A DNA stretch of 64,000 nucleotides from Bacillota bacterium (GTDB taxonomy: Bacteria; Bacillota; Bacilli; Bacillales_A; Planococcaceae): assembly GCA_023405135.1 (NCBI GenBank), contig JAEXYZ010000047.1, positions 1 to 64,000 on the forward strand. Reading direction: 5' to 3'. The notes under the pieces were generated by a model. The model was not told the DNA's origin. It ran no database searches and saw only the letters and a program-made list of their open reading frames with translations. The position numbers and the translations under genes are program-made. Below, one piece after another: positions 33,243 through 40,980 of this stretch. Position 1 is the first letter of the stretch, and each line of letters starts with the position of its first letter.

Positions 33243-34532
33243 TTACTTTTCACACGCCCAACCATCGCCGTCACGATCAAACTTTTCCTGATAAGCTGGA
33301 TGGTCTGCAGCTACACCATTTGGATAAACTTCTCTTAATTCGGTGCAGTTTTTAAAATCTGTTTTTATATTTTCGTTAGTGGAATTGTTACTGTTTGAAT
33401 TATTATTATTTGTAGATTTATCATCTAGATCATCGCCATTAGTCGTTCCATCTTTACCGTATTGCCACAACCCGCGATTATTTTCGCGTGCTTCTCTTGC
33501 GAATTTGACAAAAAATTCACTGTACGTTACATCAGGAACGTATGTTGCAGGTTGTGCATATCCATTTAATACTAAATCTGCATTAAACATTTTTGTTCGA
33601 ATTTCATTTTCGTTCATTAAATCAGTTGGAACTTCTAACCAAACTAATCTCAACAAACGACCGTAACGATCCGTTTCAGATACGTCTTTTTGCAAATATA
33701 CCGTTTTACCTTCCAATTTAGATTTTGTATAATTGCTCGCTTCCTTTCCGAATACTTCAGTTCTCGTAGTTGATTCAGGTGTATTAACGCCGATTAAACG
33801 AACTTTACTACCATTAACCAACTCAAATGTATCCCCATCCACAACTCGTGATACTGTAGCAGCTTCAAGTCCTAATTTTTTTGCAATTTCCGCTTTATCA
33901 TAAGTTGTATTATTTTGAACCGCATTCATTGCACGATACATAAACACTGCATAGTGCGCACGAGTTAATGAATTGTTCGGTTTAAATGTACCGTCTTCAT
34001 ATCCTGTTGTTACTCCACTGGCATATAACGCTTTGACAAATTCTTCGTACTTTGTATTTTTAACATCATTAAATACAAAATCTGTATTAGGTTCAAGATT
34101 AAATGCTACTGCTAAAATTTTAGCCATCTCACCACGAGTTAATGGTACGTTAGGATTAACATTACCATTCTTATCTATATCAAGTAGATCCGCTTCCAGT
34201 AGCATTTTGAGTTCATTATAGTACGGATGTGTAGCAGATAAATCTTTTGGCTGTATAAAATTCTTTGTTTTTTCAAGTGTCAGTTTGTTCACTTGTAACG
34301 CTCGCGCTACTAAAACAGCAGCGTGTTGACGGCTCAATGTTTGGTTTGGCTTGAAAGTGCCATCAGGATAACCTTGGATGATTCCTTGTTTGTGCATTTC
34401 TGTGATGATTTGATAGTACTGATAGTTTGCCGGAATGTCAGTAAATTGTTTCTGTGCGTCCGCAGGAATAGGCGCTACTAATGCAGGTGTAGCTATAGCT
34501 AATGCTAGTGTAGAAATAAATAATTTTTTCAT
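33243..34532 (-). CDS. Secreted SLH-anchored thermonuclease with Excalibur domain
   Basis: 429 residues. Signal peptide (about 1-27, ending in ADA), three SLH modules (about 28-200: NYQYYQIITEMHKQGIIQGY, GTFKPNQTLSRQHAAVLVAR and similar), an SNase domain (about 205-345: RVVDGDTFELVNGSKVRLIG, FGKEASNYTKSKLEGKTVYL, DRYGRLLRLVW), an Asn/Ser linker and a C-terminal Excalibur motif (DRDGDGWACE). It should be displayed on the wall through SLH binding and cut extracellular DNA/RNA with calcium. Unusual cargo for a phage. GGAGG before ATG 34532. Confidence 0.88.
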   Translation of the reverse strand: MKKLFISTLALAIATPALVAPIPADAQKQFTDIPANYQYYQIITEMHKQGIIQGYPDGTFKPNQTLSRQHAAVLVARALQVNKLTLEKTKNFIQPKDLSATHPYYNELKMLLEADLLDIDKNGNVNPNVPLTRGEMAKILAVAFNLEPNTDFVFNDVKNTKYEEFVKALYASGVTTGYEDGTFKPNNSLTRAHYAVFMYRAMNAVQNNTTYDKAEIAKKLGLEAATVSRVVDGDTFELVNGSKVRLIGVNTPESTTRTEVFGKEASNYTKSKLEGKTVYLQKDVSETDRYGRLLRLVWLEVPTDLMNENEIRTKMFNADLVLNGYAQPATYVPDVTYSEFFVKFAREARENNRGLWQYGKDGTTNGDDLDDKSTNNNNSNSNNSTNENIKTDFKNCTELREVYPNGVAADHPAYQEKFDRDGDGWACEK

Positions 34533-34553
34533 AAACTGCCTCCAAAATATCAA

Positions 34554-34913
34554 AATTATATTTTGGATAATTATAACAAAATAGGTTTGATTTATCTATT
34601 CTATAATGTACGATATGGCAAATTAAGTAGTCTTTTAGCTTCTTCATTTACCCAATTGCGCAGAGCAATATTTGAGTACTTTAACTCGAACTTTATTCCT
34701 TGTTCCAGAACAATATACTCGGTGAATGATTCATCCAAACGATTTTCTGAATCAATTTTTACTCCATTTCTATATAATTGGTCCTTTTTATTACTTAATA
34801 ATTATTTGACCATTAACCCCTCAAATTTTGTTTTTGGCTAATAAACTCGATAGAAAAGTGCAATACAAATTGGAAGATTATTTCTATAATTACAATAAAA
34901 AGGGGGTGGGAAT
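34554..34913. other. Intergenic stretch with an open frame lacking a start
   Basis: No confident gene. On the minus strand a frame from about 34803 to the stop at 34601-34603 encodes protein-like sequence (NGVKIDSENRLDESFTEYIV then ALRNWVNEEAKRLLNLPY) but has no ATG/GTG near its upstream stop, only an internal TTG; possibly a decayed gene. Confidence 0.35.
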
Positions 34914-35105
34914 TTGAAAGTGCGGGTGCTTTTGAAGAGTGGGGCCATAATTGTAGTGAATTTGGGAATAGTACCTATGCATATTCAAATGGATAACCAA
35001 ATGATGTTTGATTACATGCTAGACATTTTTGAAGAGAAAGGAATACGCGTAAAAGAAATTGCAGCAATTTTTCCAGATGATTACGAATTTGAAATGATTA
35101 ATTAA
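34914..35105 (+). CDS. Small hypothetical protein on the plus strand
   Basis: 63 residues (VRVLLKSGAIIVVNLGIVPM at the start, IRVKEIAAIFPDDYEFEMIN at the end). TTG start after AGGGGGTGG. It has its own terminator and opposes the surrounding phage genes, as lysogen-expressed genes often do. Function unknown. Confidence 0.6.
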   Translation: MKVRVLLKSGAIIVVNLGIVPMHIQMDNQMMFDYMLDIFEEKGIRVKEIAAIFPDDYEFEMIN

Positions 35106-35125
35106 GTTATTCAAATAACAGAATC

Positions 35126-35150
35126 CGCCCTCCACACGGAAGGCGGTTTT
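35126..35150 (+). terminator. Terminator of the 34914-35105 gene
   Basis: CCGCCCTCC-ACAC-GGAAGGCGG hairpin followed by TTTT on the plus strand. Confidence 0.72.
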
Positions 35151-35193
35151 ATGATATTCAATAAATAATTCATAACTAATTTCATTTTAATAA

Positions 35194-35901
35194 TTATTTA
35201 TTTGCTTGTCTATATAGTACTGTTGCAAACTGTTCACGTGTGAGCGCTTGTCCTGGTTTTTGACCGTTTAACAATCCTTCTTTTTTAGCCCACTCCCATG
35301 CTTGCTTATGGGTTTCTGATACTGTTGTTTCTTTTGCACCGGTCAAAATTTTTACTTGGTTTTGCAATTCAGTAATTAATTTACTTTGCGCTTCGATTAT
35401 TTTTTTCAATTCATTATATTGTTCCATAGTTAATTCTCCCCTTCTGATTAATTGTACTTTTGTATTGCTGTTCGTCGGAATAATCACTTCACCTTCCAGC
35501 GAGTATCCTTTCGGCATTTTCCAATTTTTCGTCACTTCAAAATGTGGACGGTCGATATTGTTTGGCCAATCCCCTCCCCAAGTAATGCCCAGTCTTCGAG
35601 CAATGGCGCCAACTTTATTCAAAGTCGCAGTGTCATATAAAGATTTTGGGGGTGCCACTGCTATATCCCAAGCTAATCTCGATGTATGTCGGCTTGACCT
35701 TGTCCAAGTGACAATCTTGCCAGGTCTCGTTCTACCTTGCTCGTATAAGTAATTTTGTCTAGCTTGGGAACGGTATGTTTCGGTAATAAAAATGTCTGTT
35801 ATCCCCGCTTTAAAGCATTCCTGGAATAGCAATCTGCAAGCAGTTTGAGCGACCGGTAATAATTCGTTTAAATCACGACAAGTAGTTGTTACGCTGCTCA
35901 T
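35194..35901 (-). CDS. Endolysin, M15 L-Ala-D-Glu/D-Ala-D-Ala peptidase type
   Basis: 235 residues. Zinc peptidase motifs SSRHTSRLAWDIAVA near residue 67 (SxHxxxxAxD) and DRPHFEV near 117 in a VanY/CwlK-like fold; a coiled-coil stretch (about 155-190); and a single partial SLH-like repeat at the end (AWEWAKKEGLLNGQKPGQAL). Cuts peptidoglycan peptides for host lysis. Its start overlaps the holin gene end. Confidence 0.85.
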   Translation of the reverse strand: MSSVTTTCRDLNELLPVAQTACRLLFQECFKAGITDIFITETYRSQARQNYLYEQGRTRPGKIVTWTRSSRHTSRLAWDIAVAPPKSLYDTATLNKVGAIARRLGITWGGDWPNNIDRPHFEVTKNWKMPKGYSLEGEVIIPTNSNTKVQLIRRGELTMEQYNELKKIIEAQSKLITELQNQVKILTGAKETTVSETHKQAWEWAKKEGLLNGQKPGQALTREQFATVLYRQANK

Positions 35902-36311
35902 TTTTTATCGCCACTTTCACCAGTTTTTTCTTTTACCATCGATAAAATATTTTTAAAGTAACCCGTGAGAGGTGCATCAATCTTCGTGCCATTCTCGGCT
36001 ATTGACACTAATTCCATTACCGCTAAAGCTACCGCAAAGCCATCTCCTGCAAAATGTATATCTGGCACAATTAACGCAATAGCATAAACTGCAGCTAAAA
36101 GTAATAAGTAATAAATTTTCTTTAGCAATCCAGTGAATCCAATTCGGCTGTTTAATTCTTTTCGAATAATCGCTGCAATAATTCCTGTAATGTAGTCAAT
36201 CGCCATTAAGCCGAGTAAAACAACAACTGCTAACCCTAAGCCATCAACTAGATAAGAAATGATACTTCCAATTGTTCCAAACACTAATGCTACTTTCTGC
36301 TCGATGTTCAT
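35898..36311 (-). CDS. Phage holin (toxin-secretion/lysis type, holin_4)
   Basis: 137 residues with three hydrophobic helices (LVDGLGLAVVVLLGLMAIDY; KKIYYLLLLAAVYAIALIVP; DGFAVALAVMELVSIAENG) and the family motif DYITGIIAAIIRKELNSRIG. Forms membrane holes that release the endolysin. ATG 36311 follows AAAGGAG with 6 nt spacing. Confidence 0.87.
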   Translation of the reverse strand: MNIEQKVALVFGTIGSIISYLVDGLGLAVVVLLGLMAIDYITGIIAAIIRKELNSRIGFTGLLKKIYYLLLLAAVYAIALIVPDIHFAGDGFAVALAVMELVSIAENGTKIDAPLTGYFKNILSMVKEKTGESGDKK

Positions 36312-36334
36312 TTGATTTACTCCTTTCAATAAAA

Positions 36335-36396
36335 TAACCTTCCACAAATCAATCATGTGGAAGGCATAAAAAAGCACCCTCGAGTGAGAGTGCAAT
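36335..36396 (-). terminator. Two consecutive hairpins before the holin gene
   Basis: Minus strand: GCACTCTCACTCGAGGGTGC then TTTTTT (about 36371-36396), followed by CCTTCCACA/TGTGGAAGG (about 36338-36365) with a T-rich end. They probably reduce read-through from the tail genes into the lysis genes. Confidence 0.6.
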
Positions 36397-36401
36397 AAAG
36401 T

Positions 36402-36689
36402 TTACAAATCATTAAATATCTCTACTATTTTTCGGAACGATTCCAAATTTCCTCTATTATAAGATAAATCTTTCCGTAATTCATTTATTTCATTTGTAAG
36501 ATACTCTATATCTGTCTCAATTATCATCTTAGCGCTAGAAGGTTCTAATTTTTCATTCACAATTTCAAGTATTTCTAATCTTTCTTTGGCAAGCTGTAAT
36601 GCTTCTTCTGTTTTCTCGAGTTCATTTTTATAATGTTCCACTCTTGATTCGTAATGCTCTTTCTCAAACTGTAATGCTTTTTCCCTCAT
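36402..36689 (-). CDS. Coiled-coil phage protein
   Basis: 95 residues, almost entirely a charged coiled coil (EHYKNELEKTEEALQLAKER, IEYLTNEINELRKDLSYNRG). Located between tail-fibre and lysis genes. AAAGGGGG precedes the ATG. Function unknown. Confidence 0.6.
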   Translation of the reverse strand: MREKALQFEKEHYESRVEHYKNELEKTEEALQLAKERLEILEIVNEKLEPSSAKMIIETDIEYLTNEINELRKDLSYNRGNLESFRKIVEIFNDL

Positions 36690-36772
36690 ATAATCCCCCT
36701 TTCATCTACTTATTTCGACTAAAGGAGGAATTTTCCTTTAACAATTTTTTGACATAAAAAATAAACGCCCCA

Positions 36773-36916
36773 TCACTGCGCGTTTTCTTCATCTAATATT
36801 TGATTTACTACTTCTCTTAAATTAAACAAATTCGGAACTTGATTACGAGTGTATTTACCTTCCCTTACGTTTCTAGCCCATATTCTCGCAAGTGCTGATT
36901 CTTTACTATAAAGCAT
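36773..36916 (-). CDS. Small phage tail-region protein (XkdX-like pattern)
   Basis: 47 residues: ALARIWARNVREGKYTRNQV then PNLFNLREVVNQILDEE, matching the pattern WxxxVxxGKYTxxQVPNLFNLREVV found after tail-fibre genes in many Bacillus phages. Start overlaps the preceding stop (TAATG). Confidence 0.72.
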   Translation of the reverse strand: MLYSKESALARIWARNVREGKYTRNQVPNLFNLREVVNQILDEENAQ

Positions 36917-37185
36917 TAATTATACCCTCCTTGAAGAATTGCTAGTGTTGTTGTTAATTCTAAAATTGCTTGTTCTTGTTCTGCAATTTTATTTCTTAAA
37001 ATTTCAATATCGCTTTTTGGTATATCTTCAAAAATTGGTTCTTTTGTTTCTACATTTACAGCTACAACATGTTTTCCTTCTGGAATCTCAATCTCTAAAT
37101 ACGGTATTCCTACAGGAACTCTATAAGAACCGGTGATTTGTTGAACAACATGTCCTTCGTTGTCATAGATAATTAATGTTTTCAT
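36916..37185 (-). CDS. Small tail-region protein
   Basis: 89 residues. VPVGIPYLEIEIPEGKHVVA then a C-terminal coiled coil (EILRNKIAEQEQAILELTTT). The form matches small XkdW-like proteins that accompany tail fibres. AAGGAGG before ATG. Confidence 0.62.
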   Translation of the reverse strand: MKTLIIYDNEGHVVQQITGSYRVPVGIPYLEIEIPEGKHVVAVNVETKEPIFEDIPKSDIEILRNKIAEQEQAILELTTTLAILQGGYN

Positions 37186-37201
37186 AATATAAACCTCCTT
37201 T

Positions 37202-38962
37202 TTATCCCCAAGCGTACCAATTATATTGTTCCGATTTTGATGATACTGCTAATCTAAATCCCGATGTAGTTACGTATAACTCTATTGAGTTAGATTGTGG
37301 GGCTTTATAAAAAGCTGTCTCATACATATTACGCCCTCCATCAAAACTCCCCACTAAACATGATTTAGAGTCAATTATACTTAAATATAAACAGCCCAAA
37401 TATTTAGCGTTACTATTTTGCAACAATATTACTCTAGGTAAAAAATTTAACCCGCTAACTTCTACAATATAATACTTTTCATAATCGCTTGTATAAGCAT
37501 TTGCAAACCAATATTGTGAACTACTTGAAGTAACAGAACCACTTGCGAATTTTGTGCCACCCATACTTTCAGGAGTAGCTGCTCCTGCCACCCCGAAAAT
37601 TGATTTTCCACTAACGATATTAGCGGAAATTAAGTTACTATCTCCTTTTACATACCCGCTACCGTTGTGATAACCTGCAGGGATTGCTTGATTGCTAGTT
37701 GTTGGAGTTATAATTTTAGTTCCTTGATTTGTCATTGTACCGGATTTACCCGCTATTGAGTAACCCGATAACACCTTTGAAGCATCAAACTCAACCTTTT
37801 TCACAATACCTTGCCCGTTATGGTAGCCTTGAGGGATTATGATATCTGATTGTCCAGGAGTAATCGTCACCGCACCATTATTTTTCATGGTACCAATTAA
37901 ATCCCCTGCATCTGATACTGCTGTTTTCCCTTCCAACAAGTCTGCTTCGGTTGCTGTTCCACCTCCTCCCTCACCCTGTAAGATAAAATTTCCAGCGCTG
38001 TATCTTAATGAATAAATACCGCCAGCGTTTAATATTTTTACCTCTCCGCCGTTAGCTTTTTTGATTGGGATAGCACCTAAACCATTCACGTTAATATAAG
38101 TCGGTTCAGGTAGGCTGTCTGCGTTGATTTTAACGACTAAACCCATACCTTCTTTGTATTCGTTTGGTGCAGGGTTTAATGTTACTGAATATACATTGCC
38201 GTTATTAGTCGTTTCTGCATATCCAGGGTGTGCTACATAGTCAGCTGTGTGTCTATCGATTTGATTTTGTAGATTTGCCGCAATATTCGTATCTAGTAAA
38301 TCTTTAATAGATTCGAGCCATGCTTCAAAATCACTTTGTTCTAAGTTCATCCATTGGTCAAATTCTGCTCGCTTGGCATCCGACCATGTTTCAAAATCAT
38401 TTTCATAATGTTCTTTTTGTTGAGATATCCATGATTGGTATTGGTTAAATAATGTTGTCGTATCTACTTGGTCAACAGTACCGTGTACGATACCACATAG
38501 CTCATTGTTTAGTCTTAAATCAGTTATGTTCGCTTGAGTTATTTGAGTGGCACCGTTATTAATGAATACGTCTGCCAATGCTAATTCGTATGCATCTGCA
38601 TCACGTTGTAGTGCTGGTGGAGCCGGATTGCTTGAAAATGTGCCTTTTTTTATGGCTATCTCAATTTGTCGAGATTGATGGTTTAATCGCATTACCACAC
38701 GGTCAATTCGCTTTAATACACCATCTGCTATGTCGTGTTGCAACACATAATCACTGTCATTATTAATGTAGTAACCGTTAATCCAGCCTTTTCCTGGTTT
38801 TACTATGGTTGTCATATTGATACCTTCAATAACTTGTAATCCCGTGGCTGGATTAGGAAATACGCCGTTTGCAATGAAACTAGCAAAGTATTCTGCGAAA
38901 AATGCAGCGTTGTATCTCCTATCTCCATTGACCGAGTTGAAAAAACCGCTTCTTATGGTCAT
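37202..38962 (-). CDS. Baseplate/tail-fibre protein (putative receptor-binding)
   Basis: 586 residues. N-terminal baseplate-type domain (SGFFNSVNGDRRYNAAFFAE, GKGWINGYYINNDSDYVLQH), a coiled coil (about 170-235), then a fibre part with repeats of the type ITPGQSDIIIPQGYHNGQGI / ITPTTSNQAIPAGYHNGSGY (near 360-440) and a beta-rich C-terminus. Likely host-recognition protein. Overlaps the upstream gene by 4 bp. Confidence 0.75.
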   Translation of the reverse strand: MTIRSGFFNSVNGDRRYNAAFFAEYFASFIANGVFPNPATGLQVIEGINMTTIVKPGKGWINGYYINNDSDYVLQHDIADGVLKRIDRVVMRLNHQSRQIEIAIKKGTFSSNPAPPALQRDADAYELALADVFINNGATQITQANITDLRLNNELCGIVHGTVDQVDTTTLFNQYQSWISQQKEHYENDFETWSDAKRAEFDQWMNLEQSDFEAWLESIKDLLDTNIAANLQNQIDRHTADYVAHPGYAETTNNGNVYSVTLNPAPNEYKEGMGLVVKINADSLPEPTYINVNGLGAIPIKKANGGEVKILNAGGIYSLRYSAGNFILQGEGGGGTATEADLLEGKTAVSDAGDLIGTMKNNGAVTITPGQSDIIIPQGYHNGQGIVKKVEFDASKVLSGYSIAGKSGTMTNQGTKIITPTTSNQAIPAGYHNGSGYVKGDSNLISANIVSGKSIFGVAGAATPESMGGTKFASGSVTSSSSQYWFANAYTSDYEKYYIVEVSGLNFLPRVILLQNSNAKYLGCLYLSIIDSKSCLVGSFDGGRNMYETAFYKAPQSNSIELYVTTSGFRLAVSSKSEQYNWYAWG

Positions 38963-40071
38963 CGTTTCGCTCCTCTCTTTATTTTTTGTAAAAAGTTTGG
39001 AATAGCAGTACCAAACTCTAATTCCAATGAATAGCCGCTTTTATTCCATATTTCTGTTGCTTTAACCACTCTCGAATGTGTAACAATTCCTAACTCATCA
39101 TTTCGATTCGTGATTTTATCGCCAATAAAAAAATCAACACCGTACACATTTTGTGAGTCGACATTGATTTTACTTTCAAAACTTCTTACCCTTGGATATT
39201 CAGATAAATTTGTAAAAGCTGTATATGTCAAAACGTTAGTGTATTCTTCATCCGTCAATGTTATTTCATTTCCATTTTCATCTGTATAAGTCTTACTTAA
39301 ACTTGTACCATCCACAAACAATTCTCGACGATTAAAACCGCTGTTCGAATTGTTTACTGTTAGTGTTTTTTCAGCACCTTCGATAATTGCTGTATTTTTA
39401 AAGTCCGCTTTTTCATCTGTATATGACTGTTTGTCTACGTTGTCAAATGACTTCGCAAAAATTATTTGTGGAAGAATTGTCTGTTCGGCACTTCTATCTT
39501 CACCCTGAAAAACGCTAAATACATATTTCTTTAATTCATGATTTAATAGTATTTCAAATGAAACTTCATATTTTTTGCATATTTCCCATAAAGCTTGATC
39601 TAAAGGATAATTAACAAATGTTTCATCTGCATTTATGTTAATGCCGGTATCTACACCCAACACTAAATTTGGGATAATCCTATTTGGATTTGAAGGAGTA
39701 ATGCAATTATATTTAACAAATTGCTGCATTACATATTCAATATTTCCTTTGAACCGCATTTGACCGTCCACAATACGCCAATTTGTCATCACCGATAAGG
39801 AACGAGCTTCAACGTGAATTGATGTTTTTGTTTCATCTGTATATTCAGCTAATTCTACATAATAACCACGATGGATATCGTTTGATTTTACAATGATTCG
39901 ATCTTCATCAGCTAATAATAAACCAGCAATTTTTTCGTTACCTTCCACATCAATGATTAGTGGACTATGGTCATAGTATTGAGTTATGCATTGAATTTGT
40001 TCATAAATATCAATAACACCAAGCTTATTGAAGTGAAGGTCGTACACATATAATTCAATTTCCTTTTGCAT
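38959..40071 (-). CDS. Tail tip protein (ReqiPepy6 Gp37-like)
   Basis: 370 residues. ELYVYDLHFNKLGVIDIYEQ near the start, RGYYVELAEYTDETKTSIHV, then a C-terminal YGVDFFIGDKITNRNDELGI and a final GYSLELEFGTAIPN. This matches the Siphovirus Gp37-like tail-associated family that sits just after the distal tail protein. GGGGG before the ATG. Confidence 0.8.
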   Translation of the reverse strand: MQKEIELYVYDLHFNKLGVIDIYEQIQCITQYYDHSPLIIDVEGNEKIAGLLLADEDRIIVKSNDIHRGYYVELAEYTDETKTSIHVEARSLSVMTNWRIVDGQMRFKGNIEYVMQQFVKYNCITPSNPNRIIPNLVLGVDTGININADETFVNYPLDQALWEICKKYEVSFEILLNHELKKYVFSVFQGEDRSAEQTILPQIIFAKSFDNVDKQSYTDEKADFKNTAIIEGAEKTLTVNNSNSGFNRRELFVDGTSLSKTYTDENGNEITLTDEEYTNVLTYTAFTNLSEYPRVRSFESKINVDSQNVYGVDFFIGDKITNRNDELGIVTHSRVVKATEIWNKSGYSLELEFGTAIPNFLQKIKRGAKR

Positions 40072-40074
40072 ACG

Positions 40075-40968
40075 TTATACCCCCACAAATTTGTTAGTGA
40101 AATTCATTGATACTTCTAAGTTGTCCAATCCGCTCTCTGCATCATAACGGAATAAATTATCTCCTGGCTCTAACTGCAACCATGTGGAATATAAATCGAA
40201 CGCATTGAAAATATTTGTTCGTATATTGTTCCGAATAAGTGTTACCGACTTTTTACCACGATTTGTATTGACTTCAATTACATCTCCACCTTGCATTTCA
40301 AAATTAATTTGCATTTCGTCGTAAGTGTTAATATTTATTAACTTTGGTTTACTTACACTAGCAATCGCTTTAAAACGAACAATCATACCTGTGTCACTAT
40401 CGCCACTGTTATAGACATTAGCAATCAATGAAGGTGAACGATAACCCATTTCAATACCGCCTTCTACAATTTCAAGTGGAAATTCGAATGCACCAATCCA
40501 TAAAGCAATATCAACACTCTGTCCATTCGCTTCATAAATGTTCGGATCATTACAACTAAATAGTGCAATAACTTTTTGCCAACTTTTGTTACAATTTTCG
40601 AAACCTTCCGGCATGTCAGGAACGGCTTCTAAGTTCAGATTGATGTAGTATGACGAACCGCCTTTTGTACTGAATTCCATTTTCATAGGATTATACTTTG
40701 GATTAAGTACTCGAATAATTTCTTTTCGCTTTTGTTCTGTCCAATTATCATCTCGACCTTTTTTATCTATATAAAAAGACATATCAACATCACGATTATT
40801 TAAGATTGTGCGTTGATATGTCGAACCGTCATTATTACTGCCACTATAACTTACATTTGCTTTTAACCCAGATAAATTAATGCCACTTAACAGCTTAAAG
40901 TAGCGACCAAACTCGATAAACTCGCCGTTTGCATTTGTAATTTTTACTTTGTTTTTATCAGTTATCAA
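40075..40968 (-). CDS. Distal tail protein (siphovirus tail component)
   Basis: 297 residues. Sipho_tail pattern: LNNRDVDMSFYIDKKGRDDN, LNPKYNPMKMEFSTKGGSSY, FSCNDPNIYE and a C-terminal galectin-like part with WLQLEPGDNLFRYDAESGLD. Links the tail tube to the tip. TTG start with AAGGAGGTGG upstream. Confidence 0.85.
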   Translation of the reverse strand: MITDKNKVKITNANGEFIEFGRYFKLLSGINLSGLKANVSYSGSNNDGSTYQRTILNNRDVDMSFYIDKKGRDDNWTEQKRKEIIRVLNPKYNPMKMEFSTKGGSSYYINLNLEAVPDMPEGFENCNKSWQKVIALFSCNDPNIYEANGQSVDIALWIGAFEFPLEIVEGGIEMGYRSPSLIANVYNSGDSDTGMIVRFKAIASVSKPKLININTYDEMQINFEMQGGDVIEVNTNRGKKSVTLIRNNIRTNIFNAFDLYSTWLQLEPGDNLFRYDAESGLDNLEVSMNFTNKFVGV

Positions 40969-40980
40969 GTCGCCACCTCC

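Noticed and set aside
34601..34803. Protein-like minus-strand frame without a start codon
   Set aside because: No usable start near the upstream stop; listed only as an intergenic remark and not as a gene.
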